Assembly: GCF_014236855.1 (NCBI RefSeq) | Contig: NZ_CP051261.1 | Location: 992,001-1,056,000, forward strand | From: Xanthomonas sp. SI | GTDB taxonomy: Bacteria > Pseudomonadota > Gammaproteobacteria > Xanthomonadales > Xanthomonadaceae | Direction: 5' to 3' | DNA: 64,000 bases | Shown: piece by piece, positions 11,620 through 21,268 of the stretch | How the letters are laid out: each line of letters opens with the position of its first letter | Numbering within the stretch: the stretch's first letter is position 1 | Program-made: the position numbers and the translations under genes | The notes under the pieces: generated by a model | Database searches by the model: none | What the model saw: only the letters and a program-made list of their open reading frames with translations | What the model was told of the DNA's origin: nothing

Positions 11620-11644
11620 AAAAAGGCGGACCCGAAGGCCCGCC
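11620..11644 (-). terminator. Rho-independent terminator of tolC/pcm
   Basis: On the minus strand GGCGGGCC-TTCG-GGTCCGCC (one G-T pair) followed by five T residues (complement of 11620-11624). It lies 30 bases past the tolC stop. Confidence 0.88.
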
Positions 11645-11674
11645 GTTCGCGGTAGCGCAGTTGCCGGCGCAGCG

Positions 11675-13039
11675 TTACTGGGTGCTGCTGGCGGAGTTGA
11701 GCTTGGATTCGGCGCTCTGCGTCAGCAGCGCGTTGATCGACTGCACTTCGGCCACGTCCAGCGAGCCCAGCGCCTGGCTCAGCAGCAGGCGGTTCTGCAG
11801 GAAGTTGTAGCGCGACTGCGCGTAGTTCAGCTGCGCCTGGTACAGGGTGCGCTGGTTCTGCACCACGTCCAGCACGGTGCGCGTGCCCACCTCCAGGCCG
11901 ACCTGCGAGGCGTCGTACGCGGCCTGCGCCGAGACCACCGCCAGGCGCCGCGCCTCGATTTCGCTGATGCCGGCGACGACGGTCTGGTAGGCGTTGCGGG
12001 TATTGCGGTCGAGCGCGCGCTTCTGCTGCTCGAACGTGTCCTGGGCGATGTCGCGCTGCGACAGCGCCTGGCGCACCGCCGACTGGGTCGCGCCGCCGGC
12101 GAAGATCGGGATGTTCAAGGTCAGGCCGATGACGTTGCTGTCCGCGCGCGGCGAATTGCTGCCTGAGAGGTTGTCGCCCCAACTGGCATCGCGGCCGGCG
12201 CTGGCCGACAGGTTCAGCGTCGGCAGATGGCCGGCGCGGGCGGTGGAGACGTTGTCTTCGGCTTGCTGCACCTGGTACTGGTAGGCGCGCAGCGACGGGT
12301 TCTTGTCCAGCGCCGAAGCGATCAGGCTGTCGATGTTGCCGCTCTCGGCCGGCAGCTGCGGACGGAAATCCTCCGGCAGGCTGCGCAGGTCGTGCACCGG
12401 CTGCCCGGTGATCTCGGTCAGTGCCTGGTACAGGTCCTGCAACGAATTGCGCGCGGTGATCGTGTCGGCGCGCGCCTGGTCGTACTCGGCGCGCGCTTCG
12501 TGCACGTCGGTGATCGGTGCCAGGCCCACTTCCAGGCGCTTGTCGGCGTAGTCGAACTGCTTCTTGGCAGCGGCTTCGTTGGTTTCCGCGGCGACCAGCG
12601 ACTCGATCGCCACCAGCACGTTGAAGTAGGCGGCCGAGGTGCGCACGATCAGGTCGTCGTTGGCCGATGCCAGGGTGTAGTCGGCGGCCAGGCTGCGCGC
12701 CTTCTGCGCGCGCAGGGTCGAGAACTGGGCGAAGTTGACCAGGGTCTGCTGGCCCTGGATCGCGTAGCTGCGGCTCTTGCCGGTGTTGTCCAGTTCGCCG
12801 CTGCCGCGCTGCGTTTCGCTATGGCTGCGCTGCAGCGAGGCGGTGCCGTTGATCTGCGGCAGCAGCGCCGCGCGCGCCTGCACCGCGCCTTCCTTTTCGT
12901 ACAGCCGGTTCGATTCCGCGCTGGCCAGCTGCGGGTCGCTATTGCGGGCCATTTCGTAGACTTGCAGCAGGTCCGTGGCGTTGGCGGCCAGCGGAAACAG
13001 CGCGGCGGCCAGCGCCAGAACGAGGGATCGGCGGATCAT
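11675..13039 (-). CDS. tolC: TolC family outer-membrane efflux channel
   Basis: Outer-membrane trimeric exit duct for tripartite drug efflux and type I secretion. 454 residues: signal peptide (MIRRSLVLALAAALFPLAANA), then the two-fold repeat of long amphipathic helices and short strands expected of TolC, with LLQVYEMARNSDPQLASAES at the mature N-terminus and the second repeat beginning near SLIASALDKNPSLRAYQYQV. The C-terminal tail is short. It lies 18 bases downstream of pcm on the same strand, so the two are likely one transcript ending at the terminator at 11620. No inner-membrane pump gene is adjacent, as expected for a shared TolC. Confidence 0.92.
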   Translation of the reverse strand: MIRRSLVLALAAALFPLAANATDLLQVYEMARNSDPQLASAESNRLYEKEGAVQARAALLPQINGTASLQRSHSETQRGSGELDNTGKSRSYAIQGQQTLVNFAQFSTLRAQKARSLAADYTLASANDDLIVRTSAAYFNVLVAIESLVAAETNEAAAKKQFDYADKRLEVGLAPITDVHEARAEYDQARADTITARNSLQDLYQALTEITGQPVHDLRSLPEDFRPQLPAESGNIDSLIASALDKNPSLRAYQYQVQQAEDNVSTARAGHLPTLNLSASAGRDASWGDNLSGSNSPRADSNVIGLTLNIPIFAGGATQSAVRQALSQRDIAQDTFEQQKRALDRNTRNAYQTVVAGISEIEARRLAVVSAQAAYDASQVGLEVGTRTVLDVVQNQRTLYQAQLNYAQSRYNFLQNRLLLSQALGSLDVAEVQSINALLTQSAESKLNSASSTQ

Positions 13040-13057
13040 TGCGGCTTCCTTGATGGA

Positions 13058-13717
13058 TCAGAATGTGAACTGGGGGACTGGCGCGGCGCCACGCAGGTAG
13101 TACGCCAGGTCGGTTTCGAACAGCGATTCCACGCGTGGCGCACCGGCATCGGCGTGGACCAGCACCGCGTCCATCACCGGGGCGCGGCCGCGGACCGCGA
13201 ACAGGCGGCCGCCGGGCCGCAGCCAGGCCAGGAACTGCGCCGGGATCTCGGTGACCGCGGCGGTGACGCAGACCACGTCGAAGCGGCGCTCGCTGTGCCA
13301 GCCGAACGCGTCGGCGGTCTCGATGCGCACGTTGCTGCCCAGCCCGGCGGCATCCAGGTTGGCGCGTGCGGCGGCGGCCAGGGCCGGCTCGATCTCCAGG
13401 CTGACCACCTCGCGGCCGAGCTCGCCCAGGCAGGCGCTGATGAAGCCGCTGCCGGTGCCGATCTCCAGCACGTCCTCGCCCGGTTGCAGGTCCAGCGCCT
13501 GCAGCATGCGCCCTTCGATCACCGGCTTCATCATGTACTGGCCGTGCCCCAGCGGGATTTCCAGATCGGCATAGGCCACCGCGCGGTGGCTTTGCGGCAC
13601 GAAGGTCTCGCGCGGCAGCCGCGCCAGCACGTCGAGCACGCGCAGGTCGAGCACGTCCCAGGGACGCACCTGCTGTTCAACCATCGTTTCGCGGGCTTGG
13701 GAATAGTCGATCGTCAT
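13058..13717 (-). CDS. pcm: Protein-L-isoaspartate O-methyltransferase
   Basis: Repairs isomerised aspartyl residues in damaged proteins using S-adenosylmethionine. 219 residues with the SAM-binding block VLEIGTGSGFISACLGELG near residue 85, and the LPRETFVP and GQYMMKP segments of the substrate site. I used ATG at 13717 (MTIDYSQARETM); ATGs ten codons and three codons further upstream are possible but add residues not typical of the family. It precedes tolC by 18 bases. Confidence 0.88.
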   Translation of the reverse strand: MTIDYSQARETMVEQQVRPWDVLDLRVLDVLARLPRETFVPQSHRAVAYADLEIPLGHGQYMMKPVIEGRMLQALDLQPGEDVLEIGTGSGFISACLGELGREVVSLEIEPALAAAARANLDAAGLGSNVRIETADAFGWHSERRFDVVCVTAAVTEIPAQFLAWLRPGGRLFAVRGRAPVMDAVLVHADAGAPRVESLFETDLAYYLRGAAPVPQFTF

Positions 13718-13846
13718 CTGGGGCATCCAACGCGGTGGGTCGCGCATTTTAGCCGGCGCGGGGGCCGTGCGTATGCTGCAGCATCGCCGCAGCGGTGCCG
13801 CCGCGCGCAGTGCCGGAAGTCATCGGGCCGCCCGGCCGGCGCGGGC

Positions 13847-14506
13847 TCAGCGCGCCGCATAGGCGCGCAGGAAGAAATCCACGCTGGCCTCGACATGGGC
13901 CTGGATCCGCGCCCGGCTGGGGTCGCGGCACAGGCCGCACATCATCAGCGAGTGCAGTTCGCCCTTGATCAGGCAGAAGAACTGGGAGGCGGCCAGGCCC
14001 AGGTCGGCGATCTCCAGCTCGCCCGCCGCCACGTGCGCCTGCAGCAACTGCGCCAGATCCTGCTGGGTGCGTTTGGGACCGGCATTCCAGAACATCTCGC
14101 GCACGTGCTCGTCGCCGGTGCCGGGGGCGAGCATCATGCGGTGCGTCGCCATCGCCGCCTCGCTGCTGATCATCGCGAAGAAGGCCAGGCCGATCTCCAC
14201 CAACTGGGCGCGCAGTGGGCCTTTCAGCGCATGCCCGAACAGGTCGTCGGGCAGCAGCGCCTGGCACTGCGCGCGCACCGCCTCGGCGAACAGGGTCTCC
14301 TTGTCGCCGTAATGGCTGTAGACGGTGAGCTTGGACACCCCGGCGCGGGCAGCGATGCCGTCCATGCTGACCCCGCCGAAGCCCAGTTCGGTGAACATGT
14401 GCTTGGCCGCGTCCAGGATCGCCGCACGCTTGCCCATGTCCTTCGGACGGCCCGGTCCGGCGGCGCGGGAAGAGGCTTTGGGGGAGAGAACGGGTTTGCT
14501 GACCAT
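13847..14506 (-). CDS. TetR/AcrR family transcriptional regulator
   Basis: A 219-residue repressor: the N-terminal HTH is in ILDAAKHMFTELGFGGVSMDGIAARAGVSKLTVYSHYGDKETLF (about residues 29-73), followed by an all-helical ligand domain with the C-terminal stretch LAASQFFCLIKGELHSLMMCG of the AefR-like C-terminal class. It is upstream of pcm/tolC on the same strand, about 130 bases away, so it could influence the efflux channel. It is divergent from the GGDEF sensor gene. A -10-like TAGTAT lies seven bases before the ATG, so its message may be leaderless. Confidence 0.85.
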   Translation of the reverse strand: MVSKPVLSPKASSRAAGPGRPKDMGKRAAILDAAKHMFTELGFGGVSMDGIAARAGVSKLTVYSHYGDKETLFAEAVRAQCQALLPDDLFGHALKGPLRAQLVEIGLAFFAMISSEAAMATHRMMLAPGTGDEHVREMFWNAGPKRTQQDLAQLLQAHVAAGELEIADLGLAASQFFCLIKGELHSLMMCGLCRDPSRARIQAHVEASVDFFLRAYAAR

Positions 14507-14516
14507 GACGGCAATA

Positions 14517-14533
14517 CTAGACCAGTCGGTTCG
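14517..14533. promoter_or_regulatory. Possible operator of the TetR gene
   Basis: CTAGACCAGTCGGTTCG, just upstream of the tetR start and overlapping its -10-like TAGTAT. It has the ACC-n4-GGT half-site look of TetR operators, but the palindrome is imperfect. Inference only. Confidence 0.3.
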
Positions 14534-14763
14534 ATATTTATACTACACCCTTAAGTTCACTATTCAGGATGTCAGCCGTGCCCGCCCTGGTCCGCCGATC
14601 GAACGGATGGGTGCGCCTGGCATTGGGCCTGAGCGGCGTCATGGACTGCCGCCGTTCGGCAATGTGAGGAACGTCCTGACATCGGCGGCGAACATGTAGT
14701 GATAAATTGGCTTCTCGTGCGGTTTGGAGACCGCGTGCTGCCGAGGGCATGATTCGGGAAGCA

Positions 14764-17700
14764 ATGGAGCAGGGGGACCGGCGTCACACAACCATCGGCA
14801 GCGCGTCTGCGCTGCGCCGACGCCTGCGCGGGCGCATCGGTTTTTTCCTGATGCTGCTGTGCGCCTGCTGCGCGGCAGGGTCCGCTGTGGCCCAGGCAAC
14901 GCTGCCGGCGACCGCGCGCAGCATCACCGACCGGCCGACGGTGGTGCGCTGGACGATGGACGAAGGCCTGCCGCACAACCTGGTGCATGCGCTGGCGCAG
15001 GACCGCGACGGCCTGCTCTGGATCGGGACCTGGGAAGGCGTGGCGCGCTTCGATGGCCGCGCCTTCACCGTGTTCGACCGGCAGAACACCCCGGGCATGG
15101 AGATGTCCGGTGTGTTCGCGATCGTGCCCGAACGCGACGGCGGGGTGCTGGTCGGCACCGCCTACGACGGCGTATTTCGCTACGCGGGCGGCACCTGGGA
15201 GCATCTGGGCGATGCGCCTGCGCAGCGGCTGCAGGTGGCGTCGATGTTGCGTGCCCGCGACGGTGCGTTGTGGGTCGGCAGCGAGGACGGCTTGTTCCGG
15301 ATCGAGGCCGATGGCCGCCTGAGCGCGGCCGGCGCAGCCGCCGGGCTGCCGAAAACGCGGGTGGCGGCGCTGCTGCAGCAGGCCGATGGCAGCGTGCTGG
15401 TCGGCACCGGGCACGGGCTGTTCCGCCTCGACCCGGCCTCGGGCCGCGCGCGGCGTTGGGGCCGCACGGAGGCGATGCGCGCTGCGCCGGTACGGCGGCT
15501 GAGCCGCGACCGCGACGGCGGGCTGCTGGTCGCCGGCGACGCCGGCGTGTTCTGGCTGCACGACGACGGCGCGCTGCAGTGGTTGCGCCAGGGCCAGCGC
15601 GTGGATGCCGCGTTGCAGGATCGCCAGGGCGAGTTGTGGATGAGCCTGTCCAGCGGCCAGTTGCTGCGGCGCTCGTCGAGCGGGGTCAGCGAGGAGATGC
15701 TGTCGATCTCCGGCGTGGTCAGTCCGGCGCTGATCGAAGACCGCGAAGGCCTGATCTGGGCCGGCAGCACCGACGGCCTGTTCCGCATCGCCGTGGGCGA
15801 TGCCGGCGGCCTGACCCGGCACGACGGCCTCGGCGGCGATTACGTACGCGTGGTGCAGCAGAGCGCCGATGGCGCGGTCTGGATCGGCCATGCCGCGGGC
15901 CTCGATCGCTGGCAGCACGGCCGCATCGCCACGTTGCGCATCGCCGCCGCCGGCCGCGATCCGTCGGTGCTGGCGTTGGCCGCGGCCAACGATGGCGGCA
16001 TGTGGGTCGGTACCTACAACCAGGGAGTCCTGTTGCTGGCGCCCGACGGTGCGGTCCGGCAACGGCTCGGCACCGAGGCCGGGATCCCGCAGGCCATGGT
16101 GCGGGCGCTGTTGCAGGATGCGGACGGCGGGCTGTGGGTCGGCAGCAATGCCGGCCTGGCCTATCGCAACCGTGGCCGCACCCGCCTGTACACACTGGCC
16201 GACGGGCTGCCGGCGCTGCAGGTGCAGGCGCTGTACCGCGATCGCGCCGGCGTGCTGTGGATCGGCACCAGCGACGGCATCGCGGCGCTGTCGGCCGGCG
16301 GCACGCTGCGCCGCTGGCCGGCCGGCGCCGCGTTCCCCGCGCACAACGCGTTCGATTTCCTGGAGGACGCCGACGGCGCGCTGTGGATCGCCAGCGACCG
16401 CGGCCTGCTGTGCCTGCGCAATGGTCGCTTCCGCATCTACGACCATCGTGTCGGGCTGCCGCGCGACAAGCTGTTCCGGGTCATCGACGATGGCCAGGGC
16501 CATCTGTGGGTGACCAGCAACCAGGGCGTGTTCCGCATCGCCCGCGACAGCATCGCGCAACTGGATGCAGGCCGCCGCGCGCAGTTGGCGGTGGACGTGG
16601 TGGATCGCAGCGACGGCATGCCCGGCAGCCAGGGCAACGGCAGCAGCGCGCCGGCCGGCTGGCTGAGCCGCGACGGCACCTTGCTGATCCCGACCTCCGC
16701 CGGCTTGGCGCTGATCGACCCGGCACTGCCCAGCCGGCATTCGCTGCGCGCACCGGCGGTGGTGATCGAGCGGCTGCAGGTCGATGGCCGCGAGCAGCCG
16801 TTGCGCGCCGACTACAGCTTGCCCGGCAGCGTCGGCCGGCTCAGCGTCGACTACGCCGGACTGAGTTTCCGCTCGCCGAACAAGATGCGCTACCGCTATC
16901 GCCTGCATGGCTTCGACCGGGAGTGGATCGAGGCCGGCAGCAGCGAGGAGGCGGTCTATACCAACCTGCCGCCTGGCGACTACCGGCTGGAAGTGCAGGC
17001 GACCACCAACGCGATGGACTGGTCGCGCAGCGATCTGGTCGGGCGCGCTTCGCTGCAGTTGGACGTGGTGCCGCCGTTCTGGCAGCGCGGTCCGTTCGTG
17101 GTGATCGCGGCGATCGCGTTCAGTGGCCTGCTGCTGTGGTGGTACCGCGGCCGCAGCAATCGTTACCTGCGCCGCCAGCGCCGGCTCAACCGCATCATCG
17201 CCGAGCGCACCCACGAACTGCGCGCGAAGAATCTGGCGCTGAAGCTGGCCGATTTCGAGCGCGAGGAGCTGGTGCGCAAGCTCGCCTACCAAGCCGGCCA
17301 CGACGCGCTGACCGGCCTGCCGAACCGGCGCACCGCCGATCCGCACCTGACTGCCGCGCTGGAGCATGCGCGGGCCACGCAAACGCCGCTGTGCGTGGCG
17401 CTGCTGGACATCGACAACTTCAAGCGGATCAACGATCGCCACGGCCACGAGATCGGCGACGAAGTGCTGCGCCGGGTCGGCGAGGTGCTGCGCGCCACGC
17501 TCGGCGAACAGGCCTTCGCCGCGCGCCACGGCGGCGAGGAGTTCCTGCTGGTGTTGCCGGGCCTGGACCGCGAACAGGCGCGGACGCGGCTTGACGATCT
17601 GCGCCGCCGCGTCGCCGCGATCGTGGTCCACGACGTCGATGGGCGCACCGTGCAGTGCACGGCCAGCGTCGGTTTCGCCTGCGTCAGCCCGGCGCTGCAG

Positions 17701-17781
17701 AGCCGGCGCGAATTGCTGGTGCTGGCCGACCAGCGCCTGTACCAGGCCAAGCACGAAGGCCGCGATCGGGTGATCGGCTAG
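14764..17781 (+). CDS. Beta-propeller ligand-sensor diguanylate cyclase
   Basis: A 1005-residue membrane sensor predicted to make cyclic di-GMP. Order: signal peptide/TM (RIGFFLMLLCACCAAGSAVAQA), two seven-bladed Reg_prop beta-propellers in the periplasm (repeating DGLLWIGTWEGVARFDGR, DGALWVGSEDGLFR, AGVLWIGTSDGIAAL units), a Y_Y_Y domain (YRYRLHGFDREWIEAG), one TM helix near residue 780 (FVVIAAIAFSGLLLWWYRG), a coiled linker, and GGDEF. The active motif is intact (RHGGEEF, about residues 921-927), so it should be catalytic; no EAL domain. The start is unsure: ATGs at 14749 and 14764 both have poor ribosome sites. It is divergent from tetR. The ligand is unknown. Confidence 0.85.
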   Translation: MEQGDRRHTTIGSASALRRRLRGRIGFFLMLLCACCAAGSAVAQATLPATARSITDRPTVVRWTMDEGLPHNLVHALAQDRDGLLWIGTWEGVARFDGRAFTVFDRQNTPGMEMSGVFAIVPERDGGVLVGTAYDGVFRYAGGTWEHLGDAPAQRLQVASMLRARDGALWVGSEDGLFRIEADGRLSAAGAAAGLPKTRVAALLQQADGSVLVGTGHGLFRLDPASGRARRWGRTEAMRAAPVRRLSRDRDGGLLVAGDAGVFWLHDDGALQWLRQGQRVDAALQDRQGELWMSLSSGQLLRRSSSGVSEEMLSISGVVSPALIEDREGLIWAGSTDGLFRIAVGDAGGLTRHDGLGGDYVRVVQQSADGAVWIGHAAGLDRWQHGRIATLRIAAAGRDPSVLALAAANDGGMWVGTYNQGVLLLAPDGAVRQRLGTEAGIPQAMVRALLQDADGGLWVGSNAGLAYRNRGRTRLYTLADGLPALQVQALYRDRAGVLWIGTSDGIAALSAGGTLRRWPAGAAFPAHNAFDFLEDADGALWIASDRGLLCLRNGRFRIYDHRVGLPRDKLFRVIDDGQGHLWVTSNQGVFRIARDSIAQLDAGRRAQLAVDVVDRSDGMPGSQGNGSSAPAGWLSRDGTLLIPTSAGLALIDPALPSRHSLRAPAVVIERLQVDGREQPLRADYSLPGSVGRLSVDYAGLSFRSPNKMRYRYRLHGFDREWIEAGSSEEAVYTNLPPGDYRLEVQATTNAMDWSRSDLVGRASLQLDVVPPFWQRGPFVVIAAIAFSGLLLWWYRGRSNRYLRRQRRLNRIIAERTHELRAKNLALKLADFEREELVRKLAYQAGHDALTGLPNRRTADPHLTAALEHARATQTPLCVALLDIDNFKRINDRHGHEIGDEVLRRVGEVLRATLGEQAFAARHGGEEFLLVLPGLDREQARTRLDDLRRRVAAIVVHDVDGRTVQCTASVGFACVSPALQSRRELLVLADQRLYQAKHEGRDRVIG

Positions 17782-17804
17782 GCGCCAAAGCGCAGGTGCA
17801 CCCT

Positions 17805-17885
17805 TGTGGGAGCGGCTTCAGCCGCGACACACAGCACGGCGAGCCTGCGGCGCGGAATCCTGTCGGGGCTGAAGCCCCTCCTACA
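17805..17885. repeat. Palindromic repeat between convergent genes
   Basis: Arms 17805-17828 (TGTGGGAGCGGCTTCAGCCG and following) and 17862-17885 (inverse with C-to-G changes), loop 33 bases. Same family as at 11479. It separates the ends of the GGDEF gene and leuB. Confidence 0.85.
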
Positions 17886-17969
17886 GGAGCGATCCGCGCC
17901 GCCCGACGCGCGAGCCTTCGGCCGCTGCCTATCCGCGCAGCGACCGAACGCAGTGACCAATCCCACTAC

Positions 17970-19061
17970 CTACTCGCGAATCTCGGCCTCCACCGACCCA
18001 TGCGCCTGCAGCTGCTCCACCACCGCGCGTGCGGCCGCGTTGGTGGAAATGCCATGGCCGGGGGCGGCGAGGTCGGCGGTGAAGGCGTGCGCGTTGAGCG
18101 CGGCGTCCACGGCCTGCTCGATCGCCTCGGCTTCGGCATCCAGGCCCAGCGAATGGCGCAGCAGCAGCGCGGCGCTGAGGATGGTGGCGTAGGGATTGGC
18201 GATGCCCTTGCCGGCGATGTCCGGGGCCGAGCCGTGGATCGGCTCGTACAGGCCGATCCGGCCTTCGCCCAGCGACGCCGACGGCAGCAGCCCCAGCGAA
18301 CCGGCGAGCATCGACGCCTCGTCGGTGAGGATGTCGCCGAACATGTTCTCGGTGACGATCACGTCGTACTCGCGCGGCTTGGCCAGCAGGTGCATGGCCA
18401 TCGAATCGACCAGTTGGTGCTCCAGGCGCACGTCCGGGAATTCGTCGCGGCCGATGCGCGTGGCCACGTCGCGCCACAGCCGCGAGGTCTCCAGCACGTT
18501 GGCCTTGTCCACCGAGGTGACGTGGTTGCGGCGCTGCTGGGCCAGGCGGAACGCGCTGCGCAGCACCCGTTCGATCTCCTCGACGCTGTAGCGGCACAGG
18601 TCGCTGGCGTCGGTGGCGGTGCGGGTCTTGTCGCCGAAATAGATGCCGCCGGTCAGCTCGCGTACCACCACGATGTCCACGCCGGTGAGCAGGTGCGGCT
18701 TGATCGGCGAGGCGTCCAGCGCCGCCGGATGCGGCTTGACCGGGCGCAGGTTGGCGAACAGGCCCAGGCCGCGGCGGATCGCCAGCAGGCCCTGCTCGGG
18801 GCGGATCTTGGCGTTGGGATCGGACCACTTCGGCCCGCCGACCGCGCCCAGCAGCACCGCGTCGGCCTGCTGGCAGGCGGCCAGCGTCGCTGCCGGCAGC
18901 GGCTCGCCGTGGCGGTCGATGGCGATGCCGCCGATGTCGTGTTCGTGGAATTCGAACGTGTGCTGGTAGCGGCGGGCGATGGTGCGCAGCACCGAGACCG
19001 CGGCGGCGGCGACTTCGGGGCCGATGCCGTCGCCGGGCAGGACGACGATGTCAGCGTGCAT
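17970..19061 (-). CDS. leuB: 3-isopropylmalate dehydrogenase
   Basis: Oxidises and decarboxylates 3-isopropylmalate with NAD+ in leucine synthesis. 363 residues. Motifs: [10 protein letters not shown] at the start, [44 protein letters not shown] near residue 245, and the NAD-binding [14 protein letters not shown] near 290. The ATG at 19061 lies within the end of leuD (11-base overlap), implying coupled translation. It is the last gene of the ilv-leu operon. Confidence 0.97.
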   Translation of the reverse strand: MHADIVVLPGDGIGPEVAAAAVSVLRTIARRYQHTFEFHEHDIGGIAIDRHGEPLPAATLAACQQADAVLLGAVGGPKWSDPNAKIRPEQGLLAIRRGLGLFANLRPVKPHPAALDASPIKPHLLTGVDIVVVRELTGGIYFGDKTRTATDASDLCRYSVEEIERVLRSAFRLAQQRRNHVTSVDKANVLETSRLWRDVATRIGRDEFPDVRLEHQLVDSMAMHLLAKPREYDVIVTENMFGDILTDEASMLAGSLGLLPSASLGEGRIGLYEPIHGSAPDIAGKGIANPYATILSAALLLRHSLGLDAEAEAIEQAVDAALNAHAFTADLAAPGHGISTNAAARAVVEQLQAHGSVEAEIRE

Positions 19062-19629
19062 GGGTGGCCTCGTACTGTTCGATGGCGGGTTGGCGCAGCA
19101 GCAGGTAGCCGAGTTCGTCGACGCCTTCGAGCAGGCAGGTCTGCGAGAACTCGTCGAGCGGGAACGGGTAGACGCGGCCGTCGGGCGTGCGCAGTTCGCG
19201 CGCGGCCACATCCACGGTCAGCGCGTCGTCCGGGCGCTGCATCAGGGTCTGCACATCGGCCTCGTCCAGCACGATCGGCAGCAGCCCGTTCTTGAGGCTG
19301 TTGTTGCGGAAGATGTCGGCGATCTCGCTGCTGACGATGGCGCGCAGGCCCAGGTCGGTCAGCGCCCACGGCGCGTGTTCGCGCGAGGAGCCGCAGCCGA
19401 AGTTGCGCCCGGCCAGCAGGATCTGGCGGCCGGCGTTCTGCGGCTGGTTGAACGCGAATTCCGGGTTCGGCGTGCCGTCGGCCTGCCAGCGCCAGTCGTT
19501 GAACGCGTTGCGGCCGAGGCCGGCGCGCTCGGTGGTGGACAGGAACCGCGCCGGGATGATCTGGTCGGTATCGATGTTGGTCTGGCGCAGCACCACGCTG
19601 GCCGAGGTGAGGGCGGCGAATCCGGCCAT
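19051..19629 (-). CDS. leuD: 3-isopropylmalate dehydratase small subunit
   Basis: Small swivelling subunit that, with LeuC, isomerises 2- to 3-isopropylmalate. 192 residues with the hallmark [13 protein letters not shown] near residue 18 and [17 protein letters not shown] near 75. Its ATG shares one base with the stop of the small ORF upstream (TGATG), and its 3' end overlaps leuB by 11 bases. Confidence 0.97.
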   Translation of the reverse strand: MAGFAALTSASVVLRQTNIDTDQIIPARFLSTTERAGLGRNAFNDWRWQADGTPNPEFAFNQPQNAGRQILLAGRNFGCGSSREHAPWALTDLGLRAIVSSEIADIFRNNSLKNGLLPIVLDEADVQTLMQRPDDALTVDVAARELRTPDGRVYPFPLDEFSQTCLLEGVDELGYLLLRQPAIEQYEATHAR

Positions 19630-19817
19630 CAGCAGGTCTCCTGTGACACGGTGGCGGTGGCGGTGGCGGCGACGGCCGCGTCGGGCAGCGTCGCCGGCGG
19701 CAGCGCCGGAGTGGGGACGTGCGGCGGCAGCAGCGGCTTGCCGCGATGGGCGAAGGCACGGGTGGTGGCGGCGACGAAGGTCAGCGTGGCCGCGAGCGCG
19801 GCGATGTGCGGCACCAT
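19629..19817 (-). CDS. Small membrane or exported peptide inside the leu operon
   Basis: A 62-codon frame that starts on the leuC stop (TGATG at 19815-19819) and stops on the leuD start (TGATG at 19627-19631). Both junctions share one base, the pattern of translational coupling, which argues that it is a real gene. The peptide has one hydrophobic N-terminal segment ([20 protein letters not shown]) and then a proline/alanine/threonine-rich tail. No family is recognised. It may be a small inner-membrane protein, or it may serve only to carry ribosomes from leuC to leuD. Confidence 0.6.
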   Translation of the reverse strand: MVPHIAALAATLTFVAATTRAFAHRGKPLLPPHVPTPALPPATLPDAAVAATATATVSQETC

Positions 19818-21232
19818 CACGCGACCTCCGCGAACAGCGTGCGCGGGTCGCTGACCTTGCCGTTCACCGCGGCCCAGGCCGCGGTCATCGGCGACGCCAG
19901 CAAGGTGCGCGAGCCGGGACCCTGGCGGCCTTCGAAATTGCGGTTGCTGGTGCTCACCGCCAGTTGCCCCGGCGCGACCAGGTCGCCGTTCATCGCGATG
20001 CACATCGAGCAGCCGGATTCGCGCCACTCGGCGCCGGCGGCGCGCACCACCTCGTGAATGCCCTCGGCCTCGGCCTGGCGCTTGACGATCTCCGAGCCCG
20101 GCACCACCAGCATGCGCACGTTCGGCGCGACGCGGCGGCCGCGCAGCACCTGCGCCACTTCGCGCATGTCGCTGAGCCGGCCGTTGGTGCACGAGCCGAC
20201 GAACACCACGTCCACCGGGGTGCCGATCAGCGCATGGCCGGATTCGAAATGCATGTAGTCCAGGCCCTTCTGCGCGGCCGCGTCCTGCGCCGCCGGAATC
20301 GGCACGTCCACCGCGATCGCGGTGCCCGGGTGGGTGCCCCAGGTCAGGGTCGGGCGGATGTCGCGCGCGTCGATGCGCACGTCCACGTCGAAGCGCGCGC
20401 CCGGATCGCTGCGCAGCTGCGACCAGCGCTGCACCGCGGCGTCGAACTCAGCACCCTTGGGCCCGCGCGGCGTGTTCGCCATCCAGTCGAAGGTGACCTG
20501 GTCCGGCGCGACCATGCCGGCGCGCGCGCCGGCCTCGATCGACATGTTGCACAGGGTCATGCGCTGCTCCATGTCCATCGCCTCGATGGTGGAGCCGCGG
20601 TACTCGAGCACGTGGCCGGTGCCGCCGTTGACCCCGATCACGCCGATGATGTGCAGGATCACGTCCTTGGCGCCGACGCCCGGCGCCAGCGGCCCGTCGA
20701 CGGTGATCGACATGGTCTTGGCCTTGCGTTGCAGCAGGCATTGCGTGGCCAGCACGTAGCCGACCTCGCTGGTGCCGATGCCGAACGCCAATGCCCCGAA
20801 AGCGCCATGCGTGGAGGTGTGGCTGTCGCCGCAGACGATGGTCATGCCGGGCTGGGTGAAGCCCTGCTCGGGCGCGATCACGTGCACGATGCCGCGGTTG
20901 TCCGAGGCCATGTCGAACAGCTCGATGCCGTAGTCGGCGCAGTTGCGCGCGAGCATGTCCACCTGCGCTTCGGAGGCCTTGGTGTAGTACGGCAGCTTGC
21001 CGTCGGCGCCGCGCGGCAGGGTCGGCGTGGAATGGTCCATCGTCGCCTTGGTGCGGTCGGGACGGCGCGGCGAGAGCCCGCGCGCCTTCAGTTCGGTGAA
21101 CGCCTGCGGCGAGGTCACCTCGTGGATCAGGTGCAGGTCGATGTACAGCACCGCCGGGGCGGTGCCGCTTTCGGGGACGACGACATGCGCGTCCCACAGT
21201 TTGTCGTACAGGGTGCGGGGGGCTGGGTTCAT
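19817..21232 (-). CDS. leuC: 3-isopropylmalate dehydratase large subunit
   Basis: Aconitase-family [4Fe-4S] subunit of isopropylmalate isomerase. 471 residues. Seen: [25 protein letters not shown] near residue 133, [16 protein letters not shown] with the first cluster cysteine near 348, and [11 protein letters not shown] with the other two near 408 and 411. Cluster ligands are therefore intact. It is 36 bases after the methyltransferase gene and directly coupled to the small ORF before leuD. Confidence 0.97.
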   Translation of the reverse strand: MNPAPRTLYDKLWDAHVVVPESGTAPAVLYIDLHLIHEVTSPQAFTELKARGLSPRRPDRTKATMDHSTPTLPRGADGKLPYYTKASEAQVDMLARNCADYGIELFDMASDNRGIVHVIAPEQGFTQPGMTIVCGDSHTSTHGAFGALAFGIGTSEVGYVLATQCLLQRKAKTMSITVDGPLAPGVGAKDVILHIIGVIGVNGGTGHVLEYRGSTIEAMDMEQRMTLCNMSIEAGARAGMVAPDQVTFDWMANTPRGPKGAEFDAAVQRWSQLRSDPGARFDVDVRIDARDIRPTLTWGTHPGTAIAVDVPIPAAQDAAAQKGLDYMHFESGHALIGTPVDVVFVGSCTNGRLSDMREVAQVLRGRRVAPNVRMLVVPGSEIVKRQAEAEGIHEVVRAAGAEWRESGCSMCIAMNGDLVAPGQLAVSTSNRNFEGRQGPGSRTLLASPMTAAWAAVNGKVSDPRTLFAEVA

Positions 21233-21268
21233 TGCCGATAACCTTGCGTGGGTCTGGAACGGGCGGGC

